Shown: in pieces, positions 48,010 to 57,789 of the stretch
Layout: the number at the start of each line of letters is the position of its first letter
Numbering within the stretch: position 1 is the first letter of the stretch
Source of the DNA: Halothiobacillus sp.
GTDB lineage: Bacteria > Pseudomonadota > Gammaproteobacteria > Halothiobacillales > Halothiobacillaceae
Direction of reading: 5' to 3'
Assembly: GCA_023255735.1 (NCBI GenBank)
Contig: JAGDVP010000025.1
Coordinates: forward strand, 21,256-85,255
DNA: 64,000 nt
Translations under genes and position numbers: made by a program
The notes under the pieces: generated by a model
Told to the model about the DNA's origin: nothing
The model's input: the letters and a program-made list of their open reading frames with translations, nothing else
The model's database searches: none

Positions 48010-48147
48010 CAATAGGGCCTGTCACATAAATTCTGGGCAATTAAGGGCAAAAATACCCTCACTTAATTGGTGAATGGTACTTGGCTTAAGCCTTGGCGTC
48101 ACCTGCCACCGAATTGGCGTGCGCTTCATTTGGGAGTATCCCGAATT

Positions 48148-48350
48148 ACGAAAATACAATGCGAGGCTAAGCAGTCCCTGCAAGTCTTGTCCGTGACCCG
48201 TTTCAAAATCCACCGCCCTTCGAAAAGCGGGTCGGTGATCTTGCTGGCGCCTACGCTCGTCGCATTAATATTCAGCACCGCATGGTTTACGAGGTCTTTA
48301 CCAAAGAGAAAACGGTTCGCGTCTTGCGCATGTGGACTCACTATGAGTGA
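48148..48350 (+). pseudogene. Degraded Txe/YoeB-family toxin gene
   Basis: The plus strand encodes DPFQNPPPFEKRVGDLAGAY, then ARRINIQHRMVYEVF and a C-terminal RVLRMWTHYE before a TGA at 48348. This is the C-terminal two-thirds of a Txe/YoeB RNase toxin, with the catalytic C-terminus intact. Upstream the frame is blocked by a TAA at 48168, and a second frame (48148-48190) keeps only traces of the N-terminus (TKIQCEAKQSL), so the gene has lost its start through indels. No antitoxin gene is present. It lies in the otherwise gene-free 48010-48585 stretch. Confidence 0.7.
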
Positions 48351-48427
48351 AGCGAAACCGAACCCATGCCATCAACACGGGCGCTGCGCGATAAAGCCGC
48401 GCAACGCCGGTTCGCTCTAGGTTAGGC
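48350..48427 (+). repeat. Imperfect hairpin ending in GTTAGGC (attC-like?)
   Basis: Directly after the toxin stop, an outer arm around AGCGAAACCGAACC pairs with GGTTCGCT, an inner arm GCGCTGCGCG pairs with CGCGCAACGC, and the segment ends in GTTAGGC (48421-48427), which fits the GTTRRRY core of integron attC sites. The matching RYYYAAC core at the left end is missing, so this may be only a hairpin. Confidence 0.25.
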
Positions 48428-48585
48428 GGGGTGAATTCGCTCATTTTAAAACAACTCACCATGAATACCAGATTAACGCTTCGGTCTCATGTAAAAATCC
48501 CTGCGTATTTGCAAGAAATAAACCATGCAAATTTGATTAATTTACATCAAAAACAGGGCGTTGAGAGTTTTTCAGGATCGACTAT

Positions 48586-49470
48586 TTACTTTGCGCGTTT
48601 AGGTAGCAGCACCAATACCAATGCTAGCAAGATACAGCTTATGCCGATAAGCTCGAACTGCCCAGGGCGCTCGCCGAGTTGCAGCCATGCGCCCAGCACG
48701 CCGACGGTGGGAATCATCAATGAGCCAAAACCTGCCACCCGCGTGGGTAAATTGTGTAGCGCATAAATCCAGAGTAGCCAACCTAAGGCGCCTGCTGGGA
48801 GAATGTTGTAAAACAAAACCCACCATAAATGCGGTGTTGCATTTAGGTGCCAAGGATCGAACAGCGCGGCCATGAGCAATAGTGCAAGCCCACCCCACAG
48901 CATTTGCCATGCGGTCACATTCAGCAAATCAAGCGGATAGCGATGCCCGAAGCGTTTTTGCCAGATGGAGCCGCCAGCCCATGTGATGCCTGATAGTAGG
49001 GCAAAAATGGATGAAGCGATGGCCAAATGACCGCGCCATGGCGCAACCATCATAAAAAGGCCGAAGCCTGCGATGCCAAGTGCCAGCCACTGCAAACGGG
49101 ATAAGCGTTCATGCAAAACCACATGCGCCATTAAGGTCAGCCAAAGCGGCATGGTGAATACAATCACGGCGGTTTCTCCTGCCGCACCCGTGCGCAAAGC
49201 CCACATCATAAATCCGACAAAACCGGCGGTTTGCAGCAAGCCTAATGGAATCACATAGCTCAATGGAGGCGGTTTAATTGGCCGCCCCAGTAAGGGGAGC
49301 AGCAGTAGAAGTAATAAAGCTGGCGCGAGGGTTCGGATGGCGCCAAACCAAAGGGCGGCAATGTCATTAAGCCCGCCTTTCATCACGACCCAGTTGTAAC
49401 CCCATAACAATGCCAAAAGCACAAGCGCGGAAAAAGGTTTTACAAAAGAAGTCTTAACGTTATTCGACAT
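48586..49470 (-). CDS. EamA/DMT-family transporter
   Basis: A 294-residue membrane protein with ten hydrophobic helices in two EamA repeats (about 12-140 and 155-285), the drug/metabolite transporter fold. Motifs: LLALLWGYNWVVMK at the N-terminus and SGITWAGGSIWQKRF at the repeat junction. Substrate is unknown; relatives export amino acids or metabolites. Transcribed divergently from the bicupin gene. Confidence 0.85.
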   Translation of the reverse strand: MSNNVKTSFVKPFSALVLLALLWGYNWVVMKGGLNDIAALWFGAIRTLAPALLLLLLLPLLGRPIKPPPLSYVIPLGLLQTAGFVGFMMWALRTGAAGETAVIVFTMPLWLTLMAHVVLHERLSRLQWLALGIAGFGLFMMVAPWRGHLAIASSIFALLSGITWAGGSIWQKRFGHRYPLDLLNVTAWQMLWGGLALLLMAALFDPWHLNATPHLWWVLFYNILPAGALGWLLWIYALHNLPTRVAGFGSLMIPTVGVLGAWLQLGERPGQFELIGISCILLALVLVLLPKRAK

Positions 49471-49584
49471 AAATAATTAACCGCTTTGGGGAAATGGTGA
49501 ACTTAATTTACAAACAGCCAGCGGCTTGCAAATTTTCAAGAATCAACTAGATTGGTAACTATTAAATAGTATAGTGACTAAATC

Positions 49585-50295
49585 ATGCCTGAAGCATCCC
49601 TTTACCCGCTGCATGCCGATTTATTTCAGCGTGCAGTCGTTGATACGCAAGCGCTGCCTTGGGTGGCGTCGCCGGAACCCACGGTGCAGCGCAAGTTGAT
49701 TGAGCGCGCGGGGGGCGATGGCACGCGGGCGACAAGCTTGGTTCGCTTTGCGGCTGGCGCGTCATTTCCGGCGCACACGCATGCGCAGGGCGAGGAGTTT
49801 TTCGTGCTGTCGGGGGTTTTTTGTGATGAGTTTGGATGTTACCCCGCCGGCAGTTATGTGGTTAATCCCCCGGGTTCACAGCACACACCGAGCGCGCCAG
49901 AGGGCTGTGTTATTTTCGTCAAACTGCATCATTTGCCGGCAGCATCCACGCAGAAAATTGTGATTAATACTCTAAAAGCCGCTTGGCTGCCCGGTTTAGT
50001 AGATGGCTTGGATGTGATGCCGCTGGCTGATTTTGGTGGTGAACATACGGCTTTAGTTCGCTGGCAACCCAATACTTATTTTAAGCCGCATCACCATTTT
50101 GGCGGTGAGGAAATTTTTGTACTCGAAGGCGAGTTTTGTGATGAAACGGGGTGTTATCCGGCCGGCTCGTGGCTTCGCAGCCCGCACTTTAGCCATCACA
50201 CGCCGTTCACGCGGCAGGGTTGCACCATTTTTGTTAAAACGGGCCACTTGCCGATTCCAGACACTTGGTTTAACGCCATCCAACCGCTTGTTTAA
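49585..50295 (+). CDS. ChrR-like bicupin protein
   Basis: A 236-residue protein with two tandem cupin domains (about 35-110 and 140-225). Each has metal-binding residues: FPAHTHAQGEEFFVLSGVF...H and FKPHHHFGGEEIFVLEGEF...HH. The pattern resembles the C-terminal cupin of ChrR anti-sigma factors, but the N-terminal anti-sigma domain and zinc motif are absent, so it is more likely an enzyme or sensor. No sigma factor gene is next to it. Nitroreductase and alcohol dehydrogenase genes follow on the same strand. Confidence 0.75.
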   Translation: MPEASLYPLHADLFQRAVVDTQALPWVASPEPTVQRKLIERAGGDGTRATSLVRFAAGASFPAHTHAQGEEFFVLSGVFCDEFGCYPAGSYVVNPPGSQHTPSAPEGCVIFVKLHHLPAASTQKIVINTLKAAWLPGLVDGLDVMPLADFGGEHTALVRWQPNTYFKPHHHFGGEEIFVLEGEFCDETGCYPAGSWLRSPHFSHHTPFTRQGCTIFVKTGHLPIPDTWFNAIQPLV

Positions 50296-50348
50296 TGCCT
50301 CACTGTTTTTGCCCTTGCTATTGATTGTTGAAAGGAGATTTGAACACT

Positions 50349-50957
50349 ATGCATATTAATGAAGCAATTCGCAGCCGCCGTGCGGTTAAATACTTTGATC
50401 CCAAGCACAAAATTTCAGCGACAGATCAGGCTGAATTAATTGATTTAGCAATGCAATCGCCCACCGCTTTTAATTTGCAGCATTGGCGCATGGTGGTGGT
50501 CGATGACGTGGTGCAACGTCAAGCCATCCGCGCCGTCGCGTGGGATCAAGCGCAAGTGACTGATGCCTCCCTGTTAATTATTTTGTGTGCTGATGAAAAC
50601 AGTTGGCAAAAAAACGCAGCCAAAGTGTGGCAAAACGCCCCAGATGCCGTGCGCGAAATGATGGTGCCCGCCATTGATGCCTATTACCGTGATCGCCCCC
50701 AAGTGCAGCGCGATGAGGTAATGCGCAGTTGCGGCATTGCCGGCCAAACTCTGATGTTGGCGGCACGCGGCATGGGGTTAGATAGCTGCCCAATGGATGG
50801 TTTTGATTTTGATGCCGTCGCTAAAATCATTAATTTACCAAGCGATCATGTCATTACCTTTATGCTGGCCATTGGTAAAAAAACCCAAGACGTATGGCCA
50901 AAACCGGGGCAATTGAGTGCAGATGATGTGGTGATTCAAAACCGGTTTGCCGATTAA
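50349..50957 (+). CDS. Nitroreductase family protein
   Basis: FMN-dependent NAD(P)H oxidoreductase. The 202-residue protein has the FMN-phosphate motif [14 protein letters not shown] at about 7, [15 protein letters not shown], and [25 protein letters not shown], typical of the family. ATG 50349 has GAAAGGAG about ten bases before it. Lies between the bicupin and alcohol dehydrogenase genes, 46 bp from the latter; all are co-directional. Substrate unknown. Confidence 0.88.
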   Translation: MHINEAIRSRRAVKYFDPKHKISATDQAELIDLAMQSPTAFNLQHWRMVVVDDVVQRQAIRAVAWDQAQVTDASLLIILCADENSWQKNAAKVWQNAPDAVREMMVPAIDAYYRDRPQVQRDEVMRSCGIAGQTLMLAARGMGLDSCPMDGFDFDAVAKIINLPSDHVITFMLAIGKKTQDVWPKPGQLSADDVVIQNRFAD

Positions 50958-51003
50958 TACCGCCTTAATTAACGTAACTAAACTAACCAAACAGGTGAAA
51001 TTG

Positions 51004-52005
51004 ATGATTAAAGCGTATGCCGTGTTTGAAGCGGGCGGTGAATTGAAGCCCTTTGAGTATGATCCCGGCCCATTGAAGGCCCATGAAGTGGAAATCAATG
51101 TCGAGCATTGCGGCATTTGTCACAGTGATTTGAGCATGATGGATAATGAATGGGGTATTTCTCAATATCCCTTAGTTCCCGGCCATGAGGTGATTGGCAC
51201 CATTGGCGCGGTGGGCGCCGAAGTAACGCATCTTCACCTCGGCCAACGGGTGGGTTTGGGCTGGCATTCGGGCTATTGCATGAGCTGCGAGACCTGCCTC
51301 TCGGGTGATCATAATTTATGCAGCACGGCTGAATCGACGATTGTGAGCCATCATGGCGGTTTTGCCGATAAAGTACGGGCTCAAGCCGTGAGTGTGATTC
51401 CCCTGCCCGCCTCACTGGATGCCGCGAGTGCGGGTCCTTTGTTTTGTGGCGGCATTACGGTTTTTAACCCGCTGGTTCAATTTGATGTATCCCCCACTGC
51501 GCGGGTGGGCGTGATCGGCATTGGTGGCTTGGGGCATATGGCATTACAGTTTTTAAATGCGTGGGGCTGTGAAGTGACCGCATTCACCTCATCTGAAAGC
51601 AAACGCATTGAGGCCATTGAACTGGGTGCGCACCACACCCTCGACTCGCGCGACCCCGCCGTTTTAGCGGCTGCAGCGAATCGGTTTGATTTAATTTTAT
51701 CCACCGTGAATGTCAAACTCGATTGGAACGGCTATTTAGGCACGCTCAAACCCAAAGGCCGCCTGCATATTGTGGGTGCCACACTTGAGCCGCTCGATAT
51801 TGGCGCATTCTCGCTGATTATGGCGCAGCGTTCGGTTTCAGGCTCACCCGTGGGCAGCCCCGTCACGATAGCAAAAATGCTTGATTTTGCCGCGAGGCAC
51901 CAAATCGCCCCTATAACCGAACGATTCGCTTTTGCGGATATAAATCAAGCCGTTGCGCATGTTCGCGGCGGCAAAGCGCGCTATCGGGTCGTGCTTAGCC
52001 ACTGA
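51004..52005 (+). CDS. Zinc-dependent alcohol dehydrogenase (YahK/cinnamyl-type)
   Basis: NAD(P)-dependent zinc alcohol dehydrogenase that probably reduces aldehydes. The 333-residue protein has the catalytic-zinc Cys in [24 protein letters not shown], the four structural-zinc cysteines ([17 protein letters not shown]) and the Rossmann motif [15 protein letters not shown]. Start ATG 51004, with AGGTGA upstream; the frame extends to 50947. Aldehyde scavenging alongside the nitroreductase is plausible. Confidence 0.9.
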   Translation: MIKAYAVFEAGGELKPFEYDPGPLKAHEVEINVEHCGICHSDLSMMDNEWGISQYPLVPGHEVIGTIGAVGAEVTHLHLGQRVGLGWHSGYCMSCETCLSGDHNLCSTAESTIVSHHGGFADKVRAQAVSVIPLPASLDAASAGPLFCGGITVFNPLVQFDVSPTARVGVIGIGGLGHMALQFLNAWGCEVTAFTSSESKRIEAIELGAHHTLDSRDPAVLAAAANRFDLILSTVNVKLDWNGYLGTLKPKGRLHIVGATLEPLDIGAFSLIMAQRSVSGSPVGSPVTIAKMLDFAARHQIAPITERFAFADINQAVAHVRGGKARYRVVLSH

Positions 52006-52013
52006 ACGCACGA

Positions 52014-53021
52014 TTAAACGCGATAATAATCGCGATACCATTCAATAAATCGTGCCACACCGGTTTCAACCAACGTGGCCGGTTTATAGCCCACATCAGC
52101 TACCAAATCAGCCACATCGGCGAAGGTATCGGGCACATCACCCGGTTGCAGGGGCAATAAGTTCAAAATGGCCTGTTTGCCCAGCGCCTGCTCAATGCAT
52201 TGAATATAAGCAAGCAATTCAACCGGCTGGCTATTGCCAATGTTATACACCCGCCACGGGGCTTTGGATGACCCCGGATCGGGGTTGATGCCATCCCACT
52301 GGGGATTAATCTCAGCGGTGTGGTCAAGCGTGCGAATAACGCCTTCGACAATGTCATCAATGTAGGTGAAATCTCGGCGGTGCTTACCGTAATTAAATAC
52401 ATCAATCGGCTCACCGGCCAAAATATGTTTGGTGAACTTAAACAGCGCCATATCCGGCCGCCCCCAAGGGCCATACACCGTAAAAAACCGCAAACCTGTC
52501 GTGGGCAATCCATAGAGTGAGGAATACGTGTGCGCCATTAACTCGTTGGCTTTTTTGGTGGCGGCATACAGCGATAACGGGTGATCGATATTATCGTGTA
52601 CCGAAAAGGGCAAACGCGTATTGGCGCCGTACACCGAGCTTGATGAGGCATACACTAGATGCAGAACCTCGGCATGACGGCAGCCTTCCAGCACATTCAC
52701 AAAGCCCACCAAATTGCTATCCACATACGCATGCGGGTTTTCAATCGAATAACGCACCCCCGCTTGCGCGGCTAAATGCACAACGCGATCAATTTTTTGC
52801 CGTGCAAATAGGGCGGCCATCTTCGCGCGATCACTAATATCCATCTCAATGAATTCAAAACCGGCTTGCCCACTCAAACGCGCCAGCCGCGCTTTTTTTA
52901 AATTCACATCGTAATAATCGTTGAGGTTATCAATACCGACTACCTCATCACCGCGTGTCAGCAAGCGTTGCGCGGTGTGTGAGCCAATAAACCCAGCGAC
53001 GCCGGTCACTAATATCCGCAT
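52014..53021 (-). CDS. UDP-glucuronate 4-epimerase-like NAD-dependent epimerase
   Basis: Extended short-chain dehydrogenase interconverting UDP-hexuronic acids for surface polysaccharides. The 335-residue protein has the NAD motif [32 protein letters not shown] (typical of UDP-glucuronate epimerases), catalytic YAATKKANE (Tyr-x3-Lys) and [16 protein letters not shown] capsule or O-antigen use is inferred; no other sugar genes are nearby. Convergent with the alcohol dehydrogenase gene, 8 bp apart. Confidence 0.86.
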   Translation of the reverse strand: MRILVTGVAGFIGSHTAQRLLTRGDEVVGIDNLNDYYDVNLKKARLARLSGQAGFEFIEMDISDRAKMAALFARQKIDRVVHLAAQAGVRYSIENPHAYVDSNLVGFVNVLEGCRHAEVLHLVYASSSSVYGANTRLPFSVHDNIDHPLSLYAATKKANELMAHTYSSLYGLPTTGLRFFTVYGPWGRPDMALFKFTKHILAGEPIDVFNYGKHRRDFTYIDDIVEGVIRTLDHTAEINPQWDGINPDPGSSKAPWRVYNIGNSQPVELLAYIQCIEQALGKQAILNLLPLQPGDVPDTFADVADLVADVGYKPATLVETGVARFIEWYRDYYRV

Positions 53022-53217
53022 GAGATCATCCTAATCAAAGTATTTAACTGCCTACAAATATTCGGTGATTGTACCGATTTGCAGCCACATCGCAGGGATT
53101 CGATGAGGCCTTTAAAATTTATTTAGACAAAGACGGCCTTCTCACGCAGAATAAAAAGCAAGCACTCACTTTCTTTTAATACTTTTTTTCGATTCCCCCG
53201 CGAGGCTTCCCCGCAGC

Positions 53218-53838
53218 ATGGACACCCCATCAAAATATCGTTCTGCCGATGAGCGCCGCGCCGAGACGGTGCGCGCGGTGGTTTCTATGGCGGCGGAACA
53301 AAACCCCAGCAGCATTACCACCGCCGCGATTGCCGAGCGCATGCAGGTTTCTCAGGGTGCCTTATTTCGGCATTTCCCGACTAAAGAAGCCATTTTTGAA
53401 GCGGTCATTGGCTGGGTGGCCGAGCGCATCTTAAGCCGTGTTGATGCCGCCATCAGCGCCGCAATCAGCCCAACGGCGGCACTGCACGCGGTGTTTATGA
53501 CCCATATTCAGTTTGTAGTCGAGCACCCGGGCGTGCCGCGCATGCTCTTTGGCGAACTGCAACACGCCAGGCTTACCGCCCCCAAGCGCATGGCGCAAGG
53601 CTTAATTGCCCGTTACACGCAACGCTTGGCTTTGATTATGGACAGCGGCAAAGCCAATGGCGAATTTGACCCCAAGCTGGATACGGCTGCGGCCGCCAGC
53701 TTATTTATTGGCAGTATTCAAGGCTTGGTGATGCAATCGTTGTTGCTGGGCGATACACAATATATGGCGACCCAAGCGCCACCGTCTTTTGCACTCATTT
53801 TGCGCGCCATTGAGAGGACGCATTCATGCCACGATTAA
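53218..53838 (+). CDS. TetR/AcrR-family transcriptional regulator
   Basis: A 206-residue repressor-type protein with an N-terminal helix-turn-helix (TTAAIAERMQVSQGALFRHFPTKEAIFEAVI, about 38-68) and a variable ligand-binding domain. It is the first gene of an efflux operon and overlaps the HlyD-type gene by 13 bp, so it probably autoregulates that operon. The ligand is unknown. Confidence 0.88.
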   Translation: MDTPSKYRSADERRAETVRAVVSMAAEQNPSSITTAAIAERMQVSQGALFRHFPTKEAIFEAVIGWVAERILSRVDAAISAAISPTAALHAVFMTHIQFVVEHPGVPRMLFGELQHARLTAPKRMAQGLIARYTQRLALIMDSGKANGEFDPKLDTAAAASLFIGSIQGLVMQSLLLGDTQYMATQAPPSFALILRAIERTHSCHD

Positions 53839-54991
53839 TGCCTTCGCGAACCGTTAGCCTATGGGCTGTTATGGGGCTTTTGGTGGTGGGTTTGGTGTAT
53901 TTTTTTTTAACGGCAGGCCCCATGGCACCGATAAAAGTCACCGTTATCGCGGTTGAGGATCGTGCAATCACGCCCGAAATCTCGGGCATTGGCACGGTGG
54001 AAGCGCGCTATACCTACGCGATTGGGCCCACCGTGGCCGGACGCGTTAAATCGCTCGCCGTTGATGTGGGCGATCACGTTAAAGCCGGTCAGCTATTAGG
54101 GGAAATGGATAGCGTCGATTTAGATGCGCGCATTGCCTCACTCACCGCCGCAATCGAGCGCGCCAAAGCCCTACGCCAAGATGCGACCGCACGCCTGAAC
54201 TTGGCCAAAAGCCAATTGCAACGCTATCAAAAACTCGCGCCGCAACATTTAACCTCAGAGGAATCGCTAGCCATCAAACAGCAAGAATGGCTCACGGCAG
54301 AATCGACACGCCAAGCGGCTGATTTAGAATTGAACGGCTGCAATCGGATCGTTTGGGGCTGAGTATTCAAAAAAGCAATCTATCGCTGATCGCCCCCGTC
54401 GATGGCTTGGTCGTGGCGCGCGATGCCGAACACGGCAGCACCGTGGTGGCCGGCCAAGCAGTCATCGAGCTGATCGATCCGCAGCAGTTATGGATTAATA
54501 CGCGTATTGCGCAAAATCAGGCGCAAGGTTTGACTGCAGGCTTGCCCGCCCTGATTCAATTGCGCTCCCGCAGCACGCACACCCTGCAAGGCCAGCTTGG
54601 CCGCATCGAACCCAAAGCCGATAGCGTCACCGAGGAGACGCAAGTCAAAGTCAGCTTTACGCAGCCCAAAACACCCTTGACGCCCGTGGGCGAGCTCGCT
54701 TGCGTTACCATTGCGTTGCCAAGCCTGCCCGTCGCACCGGTCATTCCCAACGCCAGCATCCACACAGTCAATGGCCAAACGGGCGTATGGCAAATCAAAA
54801 ACGCTGCGCTGGAGTTCACCCCCATCACGCTCGGCGCCATGAATCTGGCGGGTGAAGTGCAGGTCACATCCGGCCTCACAGCGGGGAGCCGCATTGTGGT
54901 GTATAGCGAGCGGGTGTTAGCTGCAAATACACGCTTCATCGTGGTGGATTCACTCATCAAAAACGCATCCGGCGACGCCCCCCGTGATTAG
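53826..54991 (+). pseudogene. Frameshifted HlyD-type periplasmic adaptor
   Basis: Together the two frames encode a membrane-fusion protein for the downstream ABC transporter: N-terminal anchor (about 10-30), biotinyl-lipoyl barrel (TVAGRVKSLAVDVGDHVKAGQLLGEMDS), coiled coil, then APVDGLVVARDAEHGSTVVAGQAVIEL and a beta-barrel. The first frame ends early at 54362 after LELNG; the second continues from about 54338 with LQSDRLGLSIQKSNL. The change lies at 54335-54340 (AACGGCTGC): one missing base, such as AACGCGCTGC, would restore one 389-residue protein. It is either a true disruption or a sequencing error. The downstream genes are intact. Confidence 0.85.
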
Positions 54992-56186
54992 CCTAGCAGG
55001 CCGAGACATTCTGCATTCTTGGGGTAAGTTCGTCTTTACCGGCTTTGGCTTGGGCTTGCTGATTGGGGTCACGCTCACCATGGCCGGGGTTTATCGCGGC
55101 ATGATCGACGATGCCCAAGTCTTGCTTGACAACAGCGGCGCCGATTTATGGGTAGTACAACAAGATACCCAAGGCCCCTATGCGGAATCCTCAAGCATTT
55201 ATGATGACATTTGGCGGCGAGTGGCAAGTTATCCCGGCGTGGCACAGGCCGCCAGTGTCACCTATTTCACCATGCAAGTGCGCCATGGTACGCGCGATGT
55301 GCGGGCGCTGGTCACCGGCATTGTCACCAGTGAATTAGATGCACCGGGCTGGCCTCGATTTCTCATTGCGGGCAGACAAATCACTAAAGATCATTACGAG
55401 GCCGTCGCGGATGTCGCCAGTGGCTTGCAGCTGGGCTGTGTCATTCAAATTCGTCGTAATCGCTATACCGTCGTGGGGTTAACCCGCCGCATGGTGTCTT
55501 CGGGCGGGGATCCGATGATCTTCATCCCCCTTAAAGATGCCCAAGAAGCGCAGTTTTTAAAAGATAACGATGCCATCATTGAGCAACGCCACCGCACCGA
55601 GGCAAGCCCCGTCTACAACCGCCCCGGCGTGCCGGGCTTGCTGAATGCGGTGATTAGCACCCAAAGCACCAACCCCACCGTGAACGCGGTGCTCCTGCGC
55701 ATTAAACCCGGCTTTAATTCCCACGCGATTACCGAGCAAATTCAGCGCTGGAATCGGCTGCAAGTGTTCGATCGGGCAGGCATGGAGGCCATTCTCACCG
55801 GCAAGCTGATTGCCACCTCAGCCAAACAAATCGGCATGTTTTTAGTCATTCTGGCCATTGTGAGCGCAGCGATTGTGGCGTTTATCATGTACACACTCAC
55901 CTTGGGTAAAATCCGAGAAATCGCCGTATTAAAATTAATCGGCACCCGCAACCGCAGAATTGCCAGCATGATTTTGCAACAGGCGATTGGTTTAGGGCTC
56001 ATCGGTTTTGCGGTCGGCAAAATCTCCTCGACCTTATGGGCACCCATTTTCCCCAAATATATTTTACTCACCCCGATGGATGCCCTCTATGGCCTAATTG
56101 CCGTGATGATGATATGCGCGCTGGCGAGCGTATTGGCAATTCGCGCGGCGCTGCGGGTTGATCCTGCCGAAGCGATTGGGGGCTAA
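54984..56186 (+). CDS. FtsX-like ABC transporter permease
   Basis: Permease of a MacB/DevC-like efflux ABC transporter. The 400-residue protein has an N-terminal helix (about 15-35), a large periplasmic domain (about 40-265) and three C-terminal helices with the FtsX signature ILAIVSAAIVAFIMYTLTLGKIREIAVLKLIGTRNRRIASMIL. Start is a GTG overlapping the adaptor stop by eight bases. Works with the adaptor and the ATPase 1 bp downstream. Confidence 0.86.
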   Translation: MISLAGRDILHSWGKFVFTGFGLGLLIGVTLTMAGVYRGMIDDAQVLLDNSGADLWVVQQDTQGPYAESSSIYDDIWRRVASYPGVAQAASVTYFTMQVRHGTRDVRALVTGIVTSELDAPGWPRFLIAGRQITKDHYEAVADVASGLQLGCVIQIRRNRYTVVGLTRRMVSSGGDPMIFIPLKDAQEAQFLKDNDAIIEQRHRTEASPVYNRPGVPGLLNAVISTQSTNPTVNAVLLRIKPGFNSHAITEQIQRWNRLQVFDRAGMEAILTGKLIATSAKQIGMFLVILAIVSAAIVAFIMYTLTLGKIREIAVLKLIGTRNRRIASMILQQAIGLGLIGFAVGKISSTLWAPIFPKYILLTPMDALYGLIAVMMICALASVLAIRAALRVDPAEAIGG

Positions 56187-56187
56187 G

Positions 56188-56895
56188 ATGGCGCACGGCA
56201 TTCGCATTGAAAATTTAAGTAAACGCTATGGCACCGGAGATACCGCAGTCGATGCGCTGAAAAACGTCAATATGGCGGTTGCGCCCGGTGCGGTAGTTGG
56301 GTTAATTGGCCCCTCGGGATCGGGGAAATCCACCTTACTCAAGTGCTTGGGTGCGGTGATAAAACCCACCACAGGCAAAATGATTCTGGGCGACGATGTT
56401 ATCTTCGATAACGATTGGAAAATCAAAGATTTGCGCGCGCTGCGCCGCGATAAAATCGGCTTTGTGTTTCAGGCACCTTACTTAATCCCCTTTTTAGACG
56501 TAACCGACAACATCGCCCTCCTCCCCATGCTGGCCGGCGTGCCCAATAAAGAAGCCCGTGCACGCGCCCGTGCGCTGCTTGAGGCGCTCGATGTCGCATC
56601 CCGCGCCCGCGCCATGCCCGCGCAACTATCGGGTGGTGAGCAACAGCGCGTGGCCATTGCGCGTGGCCTAATTAACCGCCCGCCCGTTATTTTGGCCGAT
56701 GAACCGACAGCCCCGCTCGACAGCACCCGCGCACTTGCCGTGATTCGCATTTTGAACGACATGGCGCAGCGCTATCAAACGGCCATTATTGTTGTCACGC
56801 ATGATGAAAAAATTATCCCCACCTTCAAACGCATCTACCACATCCGCGATGGCGTTACCTATGAAGAAGCGGGTGAAGGCCGAGCAATTTTATAA
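56188..56895 (+). CDS. Efflux ABC transporter ATP-binding protein
   Basis: A 235-residue LolD/MacB-type ATPase: [15 protein letters not shown]alker A (about 40), [18 protein letters not shown]-loop region, [15 protein letters not shown] signature (about 142), and [13 protein letters not shown]alker B. Start ATG 56188 is one base after the permease stop (TAAG ATG). Last gene of the TetR-HlyD-permease-ATPase unit. Substrate unknown. Confidence 0.89.
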   Translation: MAHGIRIENLSKRYGTGDTAVDALKNVNMAVAPGAVVGLIGPSGSGKSTLLKCLGAVIKPTTGKMILGDDVIFDNDWKIKDLRALRRDKIGFVFQAPYLIPFLDVTDNIALLPMLAGVPNKEARARARALLEALDVASRARAMPAQLSGGEQQRVAIARGLINRPPVILADEPTAPLDSTRALAVIRILNDMAQRYQTAIIVVTHDEKIIPTFKRIYHIRDGVTYEEAGEGRAIL

Positions 56896-56923
56896 CACCC
56901 CCTCAACTGCATTGGAGTTCGCC

Positions 56924-57617
56924 ATGCCCCCCCTGCTCGTGTTAAGTTTAGTATCCGCATTCGCAAGCCCCGTTTCGCAAGCGGCCGATCAACCCAGCTT
57001 CATTGAAGTAATGCAAGGCTAAAGGAGCCTCTGATTAAATCCACGTGGCCGAGACGGGGTTTGGCGGGATGAGCCGCTAGGCGCGGTGCGCCGGCAATGG
57101 CCATTCCCTTGACCAGCACCGCAACAACGCGGATCGCCCGCCAAATGCCCGTCCCTGCGGGTGGCTGCCCAAAAGGCGCATAACGGCGTTATCGGCCTTG
57201 GTGTCGTAGAATAACTACGACCGGCGGCCTGAAGCCTTGTTCTGCGCCTTTTGGATCAGCCACTCGGTCCACGGGGATTTAATCAGAGGTTCCTTAAACC
57301 AACACATGCAAACCATCACCGGCGCAATCGCCTTAGAGGATTGGGCTGTGGTATCAAAAAGTGCCGCGCTCATCAGCGCACAACCCGACATTTCTGCCAA
57401 AGAAAAAACACGGCTGGTCACATTTTTAGGCGAAAAAGCGCCCATTTTTCATGCGATGGATGCCGCCAACCATACTGCCGCACAAACTTTGAGCGATGCG
57501 GCCTTAATGGACGATGGGCCTTTGGTCATCACCGCATTTGCCAACCTTCAATCCAGCTGTCTTGCTTGCCATCAGCAATTTCGTGCTGAATTTCGCCAGC
57601 AATTTAATCGGCCTTAA
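56924..57617 (+). pseudogene. c-type cytochrome gene split by a MITE
   Basis: The 5' part (56924-57019) encodes a signal peptide (MPPLLVLSLVSAFASPVSQA) and ADQPSFIEVMQG; GGAG lies before the ATG. The 3' part (57294-57617) continues in frame with LNQHMQTITGAIALEDW and ends in a haem motif SCLACH near the C-terminus. Removing 57020-57293 joins them into one 139-residue monohaem cytochrome with a C-terminal haem, as in class II types. The present product stops at 57022 after 32 residues, so the gene is inactivated. Confidence 0.82.
57023..57293. mobile_element. 271-bp MITE with ~31-bp terminal inverted repeats
   Basis: The ends are inverted repeats of about 31 bp sharing the core CCTCTGATTAAATCC (57028-57042 and its complement near 57274-57288), with a few mismatches and one single-base gap. 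It is flanked by TAA (57020-57022) and TTA (57294-57296), compatible with a 3-bp TNA-type duplication; a TA duplication is also possible. Internally there is a perfect 12-bp inverted pair CCAAAAGGCGCA / TGCGCCTTTTGG and a small GTCGTAG-CTACGAC hairpin. No transposase frame is present. Likely a non-autonomous relative of an IS5-group element; the parent IS is not in the window. Confidence 0.8.
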
Positions 57618-57670
57618 CGCCATTGCGGCGACCAGAAACCACCGGCTGTTTACAAAAATATTGGTTTTCT

Positions 57671-57789
57671 TTATCCACTAATGGGGCGGCCAGTTTATTG
57701 ATTTAACGACTTTACCATCGACTGACCACAAGCAAGCCAAGCCGCTGTTTTCTCGGTATCTGGCCGTATTTATCCGCATATTATCCACA
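57671..57789 (+). promoter_or_regulatory. Cluster of DnaA-box-like sequences upstream of nrdA
   Basis: TTATCCACT at 57671-57679, TTATCCGCA at 57770-57778 and a perfect TTATCCACA at 57781-57789 lie 228-346 bp before nrdA. DnaA boxes upstream of nrdAB are known to couple dNTP supply to replication initiation in Escherichia coli, and a similar role fits here. No clear tandem NrdR boxes were seen. The rest of 57618-58016 shows no gene. Confidence 0.6.

Noticed and set aside
48022..48213. A 63-codon minus-strand frame upstream of aroG resembling a transposase tail
   Set aside because: No recognisable transposase motif; it overlaps the toxin relic and the aroG promoter region, so it is most likely a chance frame.
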